From contig JAPDRN010000001.1 in assembly GCA_030247855.1 (NCBI GenBank), forward strand, positions 682,001 through 746,000: 64,000 nucleotides of DNA, read 5' to 3'. The notes beneath the pieces were generated by a model that ran no database searches, was not told the origin of the DNA, and was given only the letters and a program-made list of their open reading frames with translations. This stretch comes from Knufia peltigerae (lineage: Eukaryota > Ascomycota > Eurotiomycetes > Chaetothyriales > Trichomeriaceae). Positions within the stretch are counted from its first letter, which is position 1; each line of letters starts with the position of its first letter. This document shows, one piece after another, positions 31,268 through 43,161 of the stretch. Made by a program: the position numbers and the translations under genes.

Positions 31268-33694
31268 ATGGGCACGGAACCAGCCAAGTCGAAAATGTCT
31301 TCTCAGAAGCCCGCACGTCGAAGGACACCGGCTTCAGCACCTTGTCCTCGATGTGGGCGCTTCTTTTCCCGCAATGATTCACTCAATCGCCATCTAAAAA
31401 CACACGCGACACATACCGATCAACGACAATTCCATCGAATCCTCAGCAACGAGAAATTCAGGGCGTGTAAGAACTGCCGACGACTCAAGACGCGTTGCAC
31501 TGGCAGCGTTCCATGCTCGAGATGTGAACACTCCGGAATGAAGTGTTATTATGGCCAAAAGGCAGACGAAGAACAGCCTCCAGTGTCGGCCACCAGTTCT
31601 TCGGCCACGCCGCAGCCATCAGAAGATGTCCACGAAGAAAAGGAATCGTTTCTCGAAGGTCCGGAGGCCATTGTTCCCTCTAGCCCCGCGAAACCGAGAA
31701 AACCTTCGCTGCAATCTATCAAAAGTCCCCAAGATACACTCACGACGATGCCTATTTCTTCCCCAGAGAGCACGACGGCAATGCTGCGTCTCAGCCTTGC
31801 TGCAGAGGCAGACTCTCGCTCGCTTCTCCTCAATGACGGCAAAGAATTCCCCATCATCCAATCTACCTATGTGTCACCCACCATGCATATATTGGATCCC
31901 TATTCTTACAAACTCCCGTCTTTGGCCGATTCGCGCGAAGCACCTACCCCGAGTAGCCAGGCACTTGCGCACTGCAGATACCCAGTCCTGCAATACTTGT
32001 CACCGTTTTTGGATCGAGAATTCAGCTCGAATCTGGCATGCGATCTTCTTGACACCTACTTCTCAAGCAGCTTCTCCAGTCGAATGCACCCAACCTGTCA
32101 TCACATCCACAACTTCATTCTTCGTAAATGTGATGTTCTCGACCCATTGCATCCTCGGAAAACCCATCCAGCCTTGCTTGGAAGTATGCTCTTTGTTGCG
32201 GCGTTGAGCGACAAGGCTCTGGGGCTCTTCAGTGGACCCCAAGAGCGCGACCGTGTTTGTAAATACCTCAGTCTTCTGACTTATCGGCTCTTGAATCCTT
32301 CCAGGTACGAACCACTTCTCAGCCAGGAAGATCTAGGTCTTCCGCCAGCTTTTCCACCAGATTCAGGCTGGACGAACGAGGATCTGCAGCGGGCATTTGA
32401 TCCTCAACAACTCTCCGACGGTTTTCCTGTGGCTTGGGGCACCGATTACATTATTGCGCTCATTCACGTCTCTTCCGTCATTTCCGGCTCGGAGAAGAAA
32501 GCAGCATCGATCAGATGGTGGTCGGTTGCCTTCAGTCTTGCAAGAGATCTCAAGCTCAACCAAGAAGTTGAGTCTTACGTCGTGCAGCAAGACCACGGCA
32601 GCACTCATCCGAATGTGAATTGCAAATGTTCGCTGGGTCAGGATATTTCCGAAGACTGCATTGGAGAAGTACACCGCGAGGAAAGGCGGCGGACGTGGTA
32701 CATGTTGTTTCTCATGGACAGGCATCTCGCTCTGTGCTACAATCACTCCCTGACTCTACTCGAGGCCGAATGCAAGGATCTACTATTGCCGTTGGACGAT
32801 GTGACTTGGCAGTCTGGTGCACAACCACACAGCCATGGTACTCGTGCTGATGGACCAAGATGCATGCTGATGCCAGCCGGTACTGGTCGACGCCATGGAC
32901 CTCCGCGATTGTGCTCTGGCCCTGGCATCTTTGAATTCTTCCTCCCACTTATGACCATCACCGGACACTTGCTGGATTACAATCGGGCCAAAAGCAATCC
33001 TGTCCTTGCCTCTGCAGGCTCTGCGATATGGGGATCCCAAGAGCGCAGGATACTCGACGAACTAGACCAGTACCAAGAAAGTCTCGACCAGCTCACCTCG
33101 AGACCTGTCCTCGATAATACGTCGGAGCGAGAATCTTTGTGGGAGACGTCTCCTGCCCCCCCTACGGATGATAGTGAAGCCAACTACATTACCAACACAT
33201 TCTCTGCTTATGCGACTCACATTTGTTTTGTCCTGAAAATTCTGGTTGGGAGTAAGTGGGATCCTGTTTCATTGTTCAACGACGACGACTTCTTCACCTC
33301 ATCCGAATCATTCAAGAGCTCCATGTCGCATACGATGATGGCCGCTCAATGTGTGACTCGAATCATCGAACACGACCCCGACATCAGTTTCATGCCGTAC
33401 TTTTTTGGTATTCAGCTACTCCACGGCAGCCTTCTGCTACTGCTGGTTGCATATCGTTTGCAAGCAGATTCTGGCACCGCCATCTTGGCTGCGTGCGAAG
33501 CCGTCATCCGCGCCACGGAAGCGTGCTTTGTGACTCTACCAACAGACTATCAACGTCAATTCCGGAACGTCATGCGATCTGCTATTGCCCTGGCCAAAGG
33601 CAGGATGAACAATCCCATCGATACGGAGAAGCAGTTGACGTTTGTCCTAGCAAGATACAGGTGGTCCAGAAATGGGGCGGGGCTCGCTCGTTGA
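31268..33694 (+). CDS. Transcription factor with C2H2 and Zn2Cys6 fingers and a fungal-specific TF domain
   Basis: Nuclear DNA-binding regulator of 808 residues, intronless. One C2H2 finger uses Cys26, Cys29, His42 and His46 (CPRCGRFFSRNDSLNRHLKTH region). A Zn2Cys6 binuclear cluster follows with Cys67, 70, 77, 83, 86 and 93, spaced C-X2-C-X6-C-X5-C-X2-C-X6-C. The middle region holds the fungal_trans homology, including IRWWSVAFSLARDLKLNQEV and EVHREERRRTWYMLFLMDRH. The combination of the two finger types in one protein is a known but uncommon fungal class. Residues 100-180 are Ser/Pro-rich. Targets are unknown. Position next to the sugar transporter is suggestive only. Confidence 0.92.
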   Translation: MGTEPAKSKMSSQKPARRRTPASAPCPRCGRFFSRNDSLNRHLKTHATHTDQRQFHRILSNEKFRACKNCRRLKTRCTGSVPCSRCEHSGMKCYYGQKADEEQPPVSATSSSATPQPSEDVHEEKESFLEGPEAIVPSSPAKPRKPSLQSIKSPQDTLTTMPISSPESTTAMLRLSLAAEADSRSLLLNDGKEFPIIQSTYVSPTMHILDPYSYKLPSLADSREAPTPSSQALAHCRYPVLQYLSPFLDREFSSNLACDLLDTYFSSSFSSRMHPTCHHIHNFILRKCDVLDPLHPRKTHPALLGSMLFVAALSDKALGLFSGPQERDRVCKYLSLLTYRLLNPSRYEPLLSQEDLGLPPAFPPDSGWTNEDLQRAFDPQQLSDGFPVAWGTDYIIALIHVSSVISGSEKKAASIRWWSVAFSLARDLKLNQEVESYVVQQDHGSTHPNVNCKCSLGQDISEDCIGEVHREERRRTWYMLFLMDRHLALCYNHSLTLLEAECKDLLLPLDDVTWQSGAQPHSHGTRADGPRCMLMPAGTGRRHGPPRLCSGPGIFEFFLPLMTITGHLLDYNRAKSNPVLASAGSAIWGSQERRILDELDQYQESLDQLTSRPVLDNTSERESLWETSPAPPTDDSEANYITNTFSAYATHICFVLKILVGSKWDPVSLFNDDDFFTSSESFKSSMSHTMMAAQCVTRIIEHDPDISFMPYFFGIQLLHGSLLLLLVAYRLQADSGTAILAACEAVIRATEACFVTLPTDYQRQFRNVMRSAIALAKGRMNNPIDTEKQLTFVLARYRWSRNGAGLAR

Positions 33695-34441
33695 ATTTAA
33701 TAAGATCGGTAAAGTAGTTGCTTGTTTGTTGAAAGTCTAGAACGCATTGGACAAGGTTCCGTGAGCTATTCTTATGCGCGGGTTGTACAAGCCTGTCATG
33801 GAATATCGACCGTGCCGATTCCGGCGAAGCCATGGCATGGAACTAGAGGAATGTCCCGGCGGGTCGAGCCTTGTATCTCGGGCGTGGATAGGTCAGCACT
33901 TGCAGTCTCATCACCACCATTTGCGCCACCAAGGGGGTCGTACACTACCAAAAAGTACCTTCGGTGCAGAACTAAATGAGAAGGCTGTTTCACCTGCAAA
34001 ATTGACTCTTTTAGAGTGCATCGGAACCACCTGGATAAGCATCGCGCATCATTAGCAAGCGATTCGTGGCGAGCAATTTTAAGACTCATCGCCTAAGATC
34101 CCTCCACAAGTATCGAACTCCTCGCTACTCCGTACATACGAAACATCAAGATCTGAAAAAGGTGCCCGTAACGTTTTCATCATGTCCCAGCAGACACAAC
34201 GCTCATTATCCCAGCCTATTTGGCGAGCAACCCGGTAAGGCTGAGTGATTGTGCGACCAAATATTTAGCGAGCCCAACCCCTTGGGGGGCCTGTCATACG
34301 AAGCGAATACGGTCCCGCCGAGGCCATTCGAGAATTTCCCTTCTGTTTCTCGATCGATCGCTTCTTCTGTTGCGGCCCCCGGAATCTTTGTAACAAACCT
34401 CTTCCTATCCCACGGATGCACCGCATTCACCTGCGGCAGAC
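33695..34441. other. Intergenic region
   Basis: About 750 bp between the regulator and the patatin gene, both on the plus strand. Nothing recognisable beyond UTR and promoter sequence. Confidence 0.5.
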
Positions 34442-37400
34442 ATGCCTTCTTCGCTTGCGAAGAAGTCGATGAATTTCCTCCGAGACGTGTATGAAGCCGC
34501 CTCCAGCACTGATCGACCGCAGCTGCTACAGCCTCAAGTCTTCCAGCCTACAGCGGGACTTTCAAATCAATTCATACAACCTGGTGTGCAATATCCACAG
34601 AGTCCAGCTTCGCCCCATCTGCAAAGCATCCCCCCACAAGGCCAGTACCAACCGGTTCAAGGCTTCCAACAGCAGCAGCAGTATTACCCTGCCTATCCAG
34701 GCCATCTACAAGCGCCGTCTTATGATGCCTGGTCTGCTCCCTCACCAGCACAGGGTCGGCCACCGACATCCAGCCCTACAGGCTCCTTCGGCAGTCCCAC
34801 GAACACGAATTATGCATATGGTGTTGTTTCCCCGGTGTCACCTCCATCACCATATCCTCCATATGGGTTCCAGCAGCCGATGAACTTTCAGCAACAATAT
34901 GCGCACCAGAGACCACCACTGCCACCGCGACAACCCAGCCAACCGTGGCACAGCACTGGTTCGCAACCCACGACAACCCCTGCCAATGCATCTCCTGGAT
35001 CGTCGTATGCTGCTCCTCCGCCATCGTACTCAGCGCCCCCTACGCTACCTGCGAACCACTCGAACTTCAACGGCTTTCAACCAGTAGCTGAATTACCAGC
35101 TCATCAGCATGTGCCGCCACGGCTACCGCAAAGACCTGCCACTCAAAGTCCTCATCCCGGAGCGCCACATGAGCTGGCCAATGTTCCCAGCGTACAAGTA
35201 CAGCCATCGCGCGCGTTCGCATCGAATAATCCTTCAGGTCCAACCACGACCTACCATGAGCTTTCTGGCGAGCCGAGTCTCAATGTCAATGTATATAGAA
35301 AGCAGACGGTTGACAGACCTGTCAGAAAGTTGCCTCCGGCCCCTGTTGAGCTTCCAGCGGTACATCAACCGTCTGTCTCGCCACCGCTTTCATCCGGGGA
35401 ACCACAGCAAACAGCAACAGCAACCCCAACCACCATTTCAGCAGCAACCCCAGCATCGAGTGCTTCTCCCCAGATCGCCCCGTCTGCTTCCGCCCTCTCG
35501 TCTGCCAGCAGTGGTCCAGCAGCAACTCCAACCTCGAGTGTGATTCAATCGCCGGCCGTGACGCACCATGATCCTCGCCCAGCGATGAACTCAACAGCTG
35601 GCTTCTCGACAAGCGTGCCTCAATCAAGTCCGACTCCTTCTGCTCAGCCTCTCGCTCAGTCAAATGCTCTCGATATGCACTCTATGAATGCTGCTCTGAA
35701 CGATATCCGCACTGCGAGTCCGAGCGTGTCTAGCCCCGCCATAACAGTATCACAAGCAAGCCAGTCACCGTATAGTGTACTGTACCCTACAGCAGTTGTT
35801 CCTGTTGAAGGTCCATCGCACGATGCAGCTATGGCAATGTATGCTCAGATGACTCAATCCCAGACGGTATGGAATAGTGGCTCAGGCCAGCTCGTCCCTG
35901 TTACGAGTACTCAAGGCACGACTACGTACAATGCGCTACAGACTCACAACGCGAGTCAGGCACCGCAAATCTACCAGGGAACGAGTCAGTGGACGAACAC
36001 CCCGCCGCAAAGTCAGTTCGCTCGCCCAGACCCACCACAATCTCAAAGTGGCTTTGATCCTCAGGCAGATGTTCTTCGAGTCCACCACCACTCCAACGAG
36101 CAAAATTCGAGAGTCCGCAAGATTTTGTGTCTGGACGGAGGTGGAGTGCGAGGTCTTTCGGAGCTGATCATCATCGACTACCTGATGGACATGCTTTCCG
36201 ACGTGCGCGGTGCCAGGCTGGAACCGTGGCAGGAATTCGACATGATAGCGGGCACGAGTACCGGTGGCTTGATCGCCTTGATGCTGGGGAGACTCCGCAT
36301 GTCAGTGTCGGACTGCATCAAAGCGTACAAGGAGATGTCGAAGGAGATTTTCACACCCAACCATCGAACGGGGAATTTCGCGAGCAAATCAGTCGATTTC
36401 CTACAAGGGCGAGGTCGGTTCAAGAGTGAGCCTTTGGAGAAGAGTGTCAAGCAGATGCTCACGTCTCTCGGTCTGTCCGAGGACGAATTGCTGTCTGATC
36501 GCAACCCGGATTCTCCTGCGGTCTTCGTCTGTGCCGTCGAAGGGATCAACAGTGACGCCGTGGTGATCAGATCGTACCGGAGCAAGGAGTTCGACGATCT
36601 CAAGGACTGTAGAATCTGGGAAGCTGCTCGTGCTACGTCTGCGGCTTCCACCTTTTTCGATCCGATCAAGATTGGTGATCGGTTGTACGTTGACGGAGCA
36701 CTGAAGCACAATAACCCCATTGAGAAGGTCGACGAGGAGTCTAGAGGTAAGTTCCTAGTTTCAGCGTCGAACTCACGACACATCCCACCGGCAGCCATCT
36801 TGCGCTGGATGCTTGGATTGCTGGATGGTCGCTAATTGCGTCGTCTTTTCCGTGCTAGGACTCTGGCCTGACCAAGAGCGCATCATCGTCAGTATCGGTA
36901 CAGGATCTGCTCCTGGGCCCGATGTTACCGGAGATTTGAAGTCTCTTGTCGATGCTCTCAAAAAGATCGTCACCGAAACCGAAGATACCAGCAACGCCTT
37001 TCGAAAGCGCAACAGGCGCATGGTGGACGAGGGATACCTTTATAGGTTCAACGTGTTTCACGGCCTTGCCGAAGTTGGGTTGGCTGAACATGAAGCCGTA
37101 GGCAAGATCAGTGCCCATACAGCTACTTATCTTCGAAGATTCGATACTGCGGCTGATATTGAACGGTGCGCTAAATCGTTGTGCGATAATGGCCAACGTC
37201 TGGGTTATATCGCCGGAGAAGGTAAGTCTCATACACACCCTCACACACACATACGACACAGGGACAGAGAGAGTCTCATTCTGCCATGACTCTAACACTG
37301 TTCCACACTTTCACTACACCACATTATGTGTCTGCCTGCTAACCAACTTTCCTGGTGTAGAGTTGAAAACATACAAAGAGGTCCAACGTATCTCGACATT

Positions 37401-39235
37401 GAAGTGCGAATTCTGCGAACAATGTCATGCAGGTGAAGGCACCTGATTTTCCTGAATGAGTGCATTTGATAGATAACGATGACAAATACTAATGCTGGCT
37501 GTGGTTCTCTAGGCATCCCGTACAGTGATGGTCTCTTCATGTGTCCCGAGTGCGGCATGATCATATGTAAAGACTGCCACCGAGTGCACGACGAACATCA
37601 CATGCGCAAGATCCTACGATTCCGCACCATGCAGTACCTACCGACCTTGCCTGGCGTCCCCGTCGGAGGGTCATGCTGGCACTGTGCCGAGGATTCTCCT
37701 AAATCGAGGTGGCAGTGCGACAAGTGCGAAGCTTCACTCTGTCGACGGTGCGCGGGCAACTTTGAAAGACGAGACGCTTTCCTCAAGGCCCACGCCACCG
37801 AACACCCTGAGCATCGTAGCTTTCTGGCTTTATATCCGCCGTACTGGACCATGACGACGAAATGGGTCACTGATCATTGTCCTTGCACGGAAGTTCCGCC
37901 CGGTGCGGCCCTAGGGGTACACTGCGAGCGATGTCACGATGGTGAGTGCTATTTACTTCTTATGCATTTACTTGTCATTACTGGTCGACATCACTGGTCC
38001 ATCAATTTTGATCCTTTAACCCTTATGGTCTGATCGAGTCGCTAACAATCTTTTGTTCTGTGTGTCTAGTTGTCCAAGCCGGAGCACGAACTTACAACTG
38101 CCGCTCATGTACCGCCGAGTTCGGATCGACTCAGGTCATTTGTACAAATTGTTACGCCCGCGAGGACCCTACACATCTCTCGACGCATCAGTGGATGACG
38201 ACGGATTTTATCCTCACCTCGAATAGCAGTGTGGACACGTTGGCCAAGGGAACCAAGATATCGTTTCATTGTCCTTTGTGTCCTGGTCAAGGTTAGTACA
38301 CTTGAGTATCACCATTGCCATGAGGAGTCGACGCGGATGTTCATTAGGATCGACGAAAGGTGACTGAAGCTGACAACCACACTCCTTGTCCTAGATATCT
38401 TGGAAGGTCGAGAACATCTTCACCCCCATCCTAATCTACAATTACTACTCACTCCTTTGCTGGTGGAATTGTGCGCAGCCAATGCACGACAGACCTGTAA
38501 AAGGGAGCAAATGCTGGCGGATCGAGCGGCTTGTCTCGAACCAACGACCATTACTTGCATGACTTGTTTGAATTGTAGGTGTTGTCTTGACATGTACAGA
38601 CCTATATCGGCAATCGTTGTATTGCGTCTGCTTCAACGGACTCGGATGGGTTTTCTCTCCTTTCATGCAACAGTTTTTATCTGTTCTTGTTCCGAATACT
38701 GACAGATTTATTTCGTCCCACAGATCTATGCTACAATCAAAGAGGGTCAATCTGTCTAACCAAACAATGTACATGGGCGTACTGTGGCAAATGTACCATG
38801 TCCAGACATGTCCGTCATCGTCATCCAACCTACCAAGTCGAAGTCACCAGACCGCCTTCTGGAATCATGAATTTGTTAAATTGCAGTATATGTTCTTTAG
38901 GTGAGTTTCAACTTTTCGACATTCTGAATATCAATGCAAGACATACGGTCCAAGAGCAGAATGCAACCCTCTTTCTTCGTTTAATTTGCGCGACCCATCT
39001 TTTGGCTGACCTTCCTCGGTTATTATGATTGTAGCAATCATGGCATGCAATTATCAAGGTTTATGGTGTAGCGACTGTAATTCCTTTTGTGTCTGCTTGA
39101 ATTGCATCGTCAAGGTCAACGCAGGCACTTTGACTCTGACAGAAGGAATGCCTCATATGAAGGTCTTGGTGCAATGTAAGGCGAGGAAGTGGGAATGGTA
39201 TTCAAAGACTTGATGACTTGTCAGTTTCGACCTGA
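34442..39235 (+). CDS. Large patatin-like phospholipase with Pro/Gln-rich N-terminus and C-terminal cysteine-rich zinc-module array
   Basis: Nine exons: 34442-36746, 36859-37221, 37361-37432, 37513-37941, 38070-38291, 38395-38574, 38724-38900, 39035-39175 and 39225-39235. Every intron is in phase 1, giving 1299 residues. Residues 1 to about 545 are low-complexity Pro/Gln/Ser/Thr. The patatin domain follows with GGGVRG at 566-571 (oxyanion hole), GTSTG with Ser606 (nucleophile), and Asp751 in VDGALKHNNP. The last ~440 residues carry many CxxC pairs with interleaved His, such as CEFCEQCH, MCPECGMIICKDCH, CDKCEASLCRRC, HCERCHD, ICTNCY, HCPLCPG and YCGKCTMSRHVRHRH, resembling ZZ/B-box/RING-like modules. 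Expected activity is lipid acyl hydrolysis. If the last intron is retained the protein ends at 39213. The architecture is not one I recognise. Confidence 0.85.
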
Positions 39236-39450
39236 ACAGGATTTGGTATTGACATGAAAATATGAGCGAGAGAAGAATTTTCAAGCGCATTGCCCTTGGT
39301 TATTACGCCCCCACACATGGTCCCAACAACACCCATACCTACTCACTGTACTCCGTGCTTTGGTATCTCTATGCCATAAGAGAAAAAATCCCCAGAGGTA
39401 CGCGCGCCCGATGCAGAACAATGCAAACGAAACCCATTTTAGTGAGCAAG

Positions 39451-40487
39451 TCAGTACCCATGCTTTTCAAATTCCTTTTCCTGCCACTCCCACAACTCCT
39501 TGGCGTGCTTTTCGTCACGACTCTTCTTGTGACCGGGAGACTCGTGTCCGAATGGGACATAATGGGTCCCCGTCTTGACCTTCTGCTTGTCGTACGTGGC
39601 GCACCACAGTTCGGTGAACGCACCGTGGCGGGCGTCCAACATCCCCGCGAGAAAGTCGTACGTCTTTTGGAAGTAGGTGGTGAAGTCGCGGGTCTTGAAC
39701 TTTTCGTCCAACAACGGGGTCTGCACGCGCCCCGGGTCGGCAGAAACGGAAATGATCTGGGGGTACCGCCGGGCCAGTTCGCGGGCGAACAGCACGTTGG
39801 CCATCTTGGACTGGCCGTAGCGAGTGAAAGACCAGGTGCCCTCCATGGGGGTGGCGATCTTGTCGATCGACACCCCCGACGTGGCCATGGCGTGCGCCCC
39901 CGAGCTGAGCGTCACGACCCTCACGTCCGAGTTGGAAGAGGACGCGGTTTCGAGGAGTAACGGCATGAGTAGTCTCGTGAGAAGAGCGTGACCCACGTGG
40001 TTGGTGCCGATATGGATCTCATAACCTTCTTTGGTGGTTGGATGAGGAGGGAGACCCATCTATGTGGTGAGTGAGTGGTCAGTGGTGCATACTCCTCAAA
40101 AGACCAGAGGTGACTGATTGGGACCCCGAAAAAACTTACCACCCCTGCATTGTTGATCAAGATGTCCAGTCGATCGTTATTTGCAATCACTTCGTCGGCA
40201 GCATGTTTGATCGACGCAAAAGAAGCGAGGTCGAGTTCCAGAAAGTCAACCTTCGCCGTCGGTACAGCGGCGAGGACGTCTTTCATTGCAGTGTCGTACT
40301 TGGATCTACTTCGAGCAGTCATGTACAGCCGTTTCGGGTTGTGTTTGGCCAACTCGGTCACGGCGGCCTTGCCGATTCCATTGTTCCCTCCCGTGACTAT
40401 TATGACCTTGGACGACAGATCGGGGATGTGCTTGTCCGGGTCGTATTTGTAGTCATCGTGGACTGGATTCAAGAAACTTCCTGGCAT
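39451..40487 (-). CDS. Short-chain dehydrogenase/reductase
   Basis: NAD(P)-dependent Rossmann oxidoreductase. Exons 40487-40140 and 40059-39451 give 318 residues. The cofactor motif is TGGNNGIG (32-39), then LDILINNAGV, LSSGAHA around the catalytic Ser, and Tyr197 and Lys201 in YGQSKMANVLFA. A basic residue pattern after the first strand (ARSRSK) fits NADP(H). Resembles the retinol-dehydrogenase/WW-oxidoreductase-like branch of fungal SDRs. It is convergent with the patatin gene and divergent from the Baeyer-Villiger monooxygenase 1 kb away. Substrate unknown. Confidence 0.9.
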
Positions 40488-41463
40488 ATTGCACGATTGT
40501 TTTTTTTGTTGACCGGAGAAATTCCTCTAAGTGGTTTTAAAACTTTACCCGTCGCGTCTGGGGTCGGATCTAGCTCGGTTCTTTGCAATGTGCGAGCAGG
40601 AGGTTCAATTTATATATCACAATAAGGCCCGGGTCCAGGTGTCCCAGGCAACCATGATAATTCGCATGGTTCATTGTGTATCTTGGTATGACTACCTCTT
40701 TTGAAGCCCTGCTTGCCATATGCTTATGCTCATTGGATGTCTTGACCAGGGACGGCATCAAGTTAAGCCGGAAATGTCTTCGACCGATTCGCAACCGCGT
40801 TCGTCCGGATCCTCTTTGAGGGAGGGAGTGGTATCATTGGCTGATATCAAGGATGTGGATTCAGCCTTGTCGGATGAAGATGGAGATTTCATGGCGCAAG
40901 GCTGGTTTGGAAACCCACCTGTGCTCTTTGAATCTGGACGAAATAAGGAACAAGAGTCATGATACATACAATAGATACCTAAGGAGTGCCGAACCCAAAA
41001 AGTTCTAACCTGAAGCTGCCCTGCTTACTTGTCCAAATGCTGACTGTTGACCACCTTCAAGGCCGCCCTGTCCCGTGGTCTCCATCACGTCCATCGCATC
41101 AGTTGTGACAATGGTGACATCATGGATATTTATCATTTCAGATGATTCTTGGACGGATCGACTCATGTTGGCCCCTGACTGTGAGTACTTTGATTGTATT
41201 GTTAACTACTAATCGACTCTATTCCGTATCTCAGATCCATGTGCCGATGATGGTCTCCGCACAGGACACAAGTCACCGTTGTACCATAAATCCCATGCAA
41301 GTCACTAGCCTCGGTTGAGCAATTGGCGTGCGGAGAACGAACTCCAGCGCCCTGTTGTTGTTATCGACAATGTCTACATTTCAAGATATATTCAATCGTG
41401 GTCTCATTGTTCGTCATGTAAGTCCCAAGACATTCAAGCCTGGAAACCAGGAAATCTTTCAAC
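40488..41463. other. Divergent region between the SDR and the Baeyer-Villiger monooxygenase
   Basis: About 980 bp. Besides the small frame at 40774-40962, a coherent two-exon reading exists on the plus strand. A segment from about 41142 to 41180 (DDSWTDRLMLAPD) splices at GTGAGT to 41235 and continues PCADDGLRTGHKSPLYHK to a TAG near 41304. It has no clear start and could be a remnant or part of an unrecognised short gene. Confidence 0.3.
40774..40962 (+). CDS. Small hypothetical protein, 62 residues
   Basis: ATG-initiated frame (MSSTDSQPRSSGSSLREG...) with an acidic middle (DVDSALSDEDGDF) and no hydrophobic segment. Composition looks protein-like, but no family is recognised and it lies in the divergent promoter of the monooxygenase. 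It may be a first exon joined to the reading at 41142-41304, although no suitable donor is visible. Low confidence. Confidence 0.28.
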   Translation: MSSTDSQPRSSGSSLREGVVSLADIKDVDSALSDEDGDFMAQGWFGNPPVLFESGRNKEQES

Positions 41464-43161
41464 ATGGGTAGTCTCGGGTCAACAACAGACTTTGCAGCCC
41501 AAAATGCACATCTCGATTTCGATGTGCTCATAATCGGCGCCGGCTTGAGTGGGATATATTCATTGTATCGGATGCGACAGCTGGGATTGAGAGCCAGAGT
41601 CCTCGAAGCCGGTACGGGAGAGGGAGGTACCTGGTATTGGTGAGTTTTGTTTTGAGATCATCTTAGTCCATGAGCGTGGGCTGATGCTTCTACCAGGAAC
41701 AGATATCCCGGCGCTCGCTTCGACTCCGAGAGTTATTCTTACAACTTTTCATTCTCACAAGAGGTGTTGGATGAATGGGATTGGACGGAGCATTTCGCGC
41801 CTCAGCATGAAACTCTACGGTATATTCAGTTCGTCACCGACAAGTTCGATTTGCGACGGGACATGCAGTTCAACACCGAAATCAAGACGGCACATTATGA
41901 CGACGAAAGTCGGTCCTGGGAATTGACCGATGACCAAGGTCGTCGCTACACCTCGAGATTTCTCATCACGGCAATGGGACTGTTGAACAAGCCGACGTTA
42001 CCCAACATACCTGGCGTCGAAGATTTCAAAGGACAATCTTTTCACAGTGCACGATGGCCACGAGAGCCAGTTTCACTCGAAGGGAAGCGTGTGGGCATCA
42101 TCGGGACAGGAGCGACTGGGATACAAATCATCCAGGAGATCGTCAAGACCGTGGGCCACCTGACTGTGTTCCAACGCACGGCCAATTGGTCTGCGCCCCT
42201 GCGCAACGCCAAAATTAGTGCCGAGGAGATGGACGGGATTCGGAAAAGGTATCCCGAGATTTTCAGACAGTGCAGAGAATCGGCGACGTGTTTTCTTCAT
42301 CCTGCACAGCCGAAGAACTCGACCGACGTGTCGGACGAGGAACGAACGGCATATTGGGAGGAGATATATTCTCGGCCGGGGTTTGCAAAATGGGTAAGTA
42401 ATTTTGCCGACGTGGCGTACGACAGACAGGCGAACGCCGCGTGTAGCGAGTTCTTCGCCAACAAGATCCGTGAACGTGTCAAGGACCCCGAGACGGCGGA
42501 GAAGCTCATCCCGAAAGACCACGGCTGGGGAACGCGTCGCATACCCATGGAGACGCATTACTTCGAAGCGTACAACCGGGACAATGTTCGGTTGGTCGAT
42601 CTCCGAGAGGATCCGATCGAGAGAATTACCGAGAAAGGGATCAAAACCAAAAACGGAGAGCACGATTTGGATATTTTGATCTATGCGACTGGGTTTGATG
42701 CCGTGACGGGTTGCTTCACGGCCGTGGATTTCCAGGGCGTGAATAAGAAAAAGTTGAAGGACGTCTGGTGTGATGGGCCGCAGACTCAACTAGGCCTTTT
42801 CGTCCATGGCTTCCCGAACATGATGATGGTCATGGGTCCTCATCAGATGTTTGGCAACATACCTCGGAGTATAGAATATGCCGTGGGTTGGATCGCAGAG
42901 TGTATAAGACATTGTCGAGACAATAACATCACGCGGATCGAGGCCACCGAAAAGGGAGTGGAGGAGTGGACGGACCACGTCACCCAGTGTTCCGTTGGAC
43001 TTTTGACGAACGAGGTCGACTCGTGGATGACGGGTATCAACAAGAACTTGGCTCATAAACAAAAGAGGCACATTGCAAGATACATGGGACCGGCGCCGGG
43101 TTACAGGAGACGGTGCGATGAGGTTGCGGCTAGAGGATATTCCGATCTCAACCTGGATTGA
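41464..43161 (+). CDS. Baeyer-Villiger-type flavin monooxygenase
   Basis: FAD- and NADPH-dependent enzyme inserting oxygen next to a ketone to give an ester or lactone. Exons 41464-41639 and 41697-43161 give 546 residues. FAD-binding GAGLSG at 25-30, then EGGTWYWNRYPGARFDSES, which spans the intron and is typical of cyclohexanone/phenylacetone monooxygenases. The fingerprint FxGxxxHxxxWP is exact at Phe169-Pro180 (FKGQSFHSARWP). NADPH-binding GTGATG follows in RVGIIGTGATGIQ, and a late ATGFDAVTG motif completes the set. No transmembrane segment. Together with the SDR and the downstream MmgE/PrpD gene it may form a ketone or ring-cleavage catabolic group. Confidence 0.93.
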
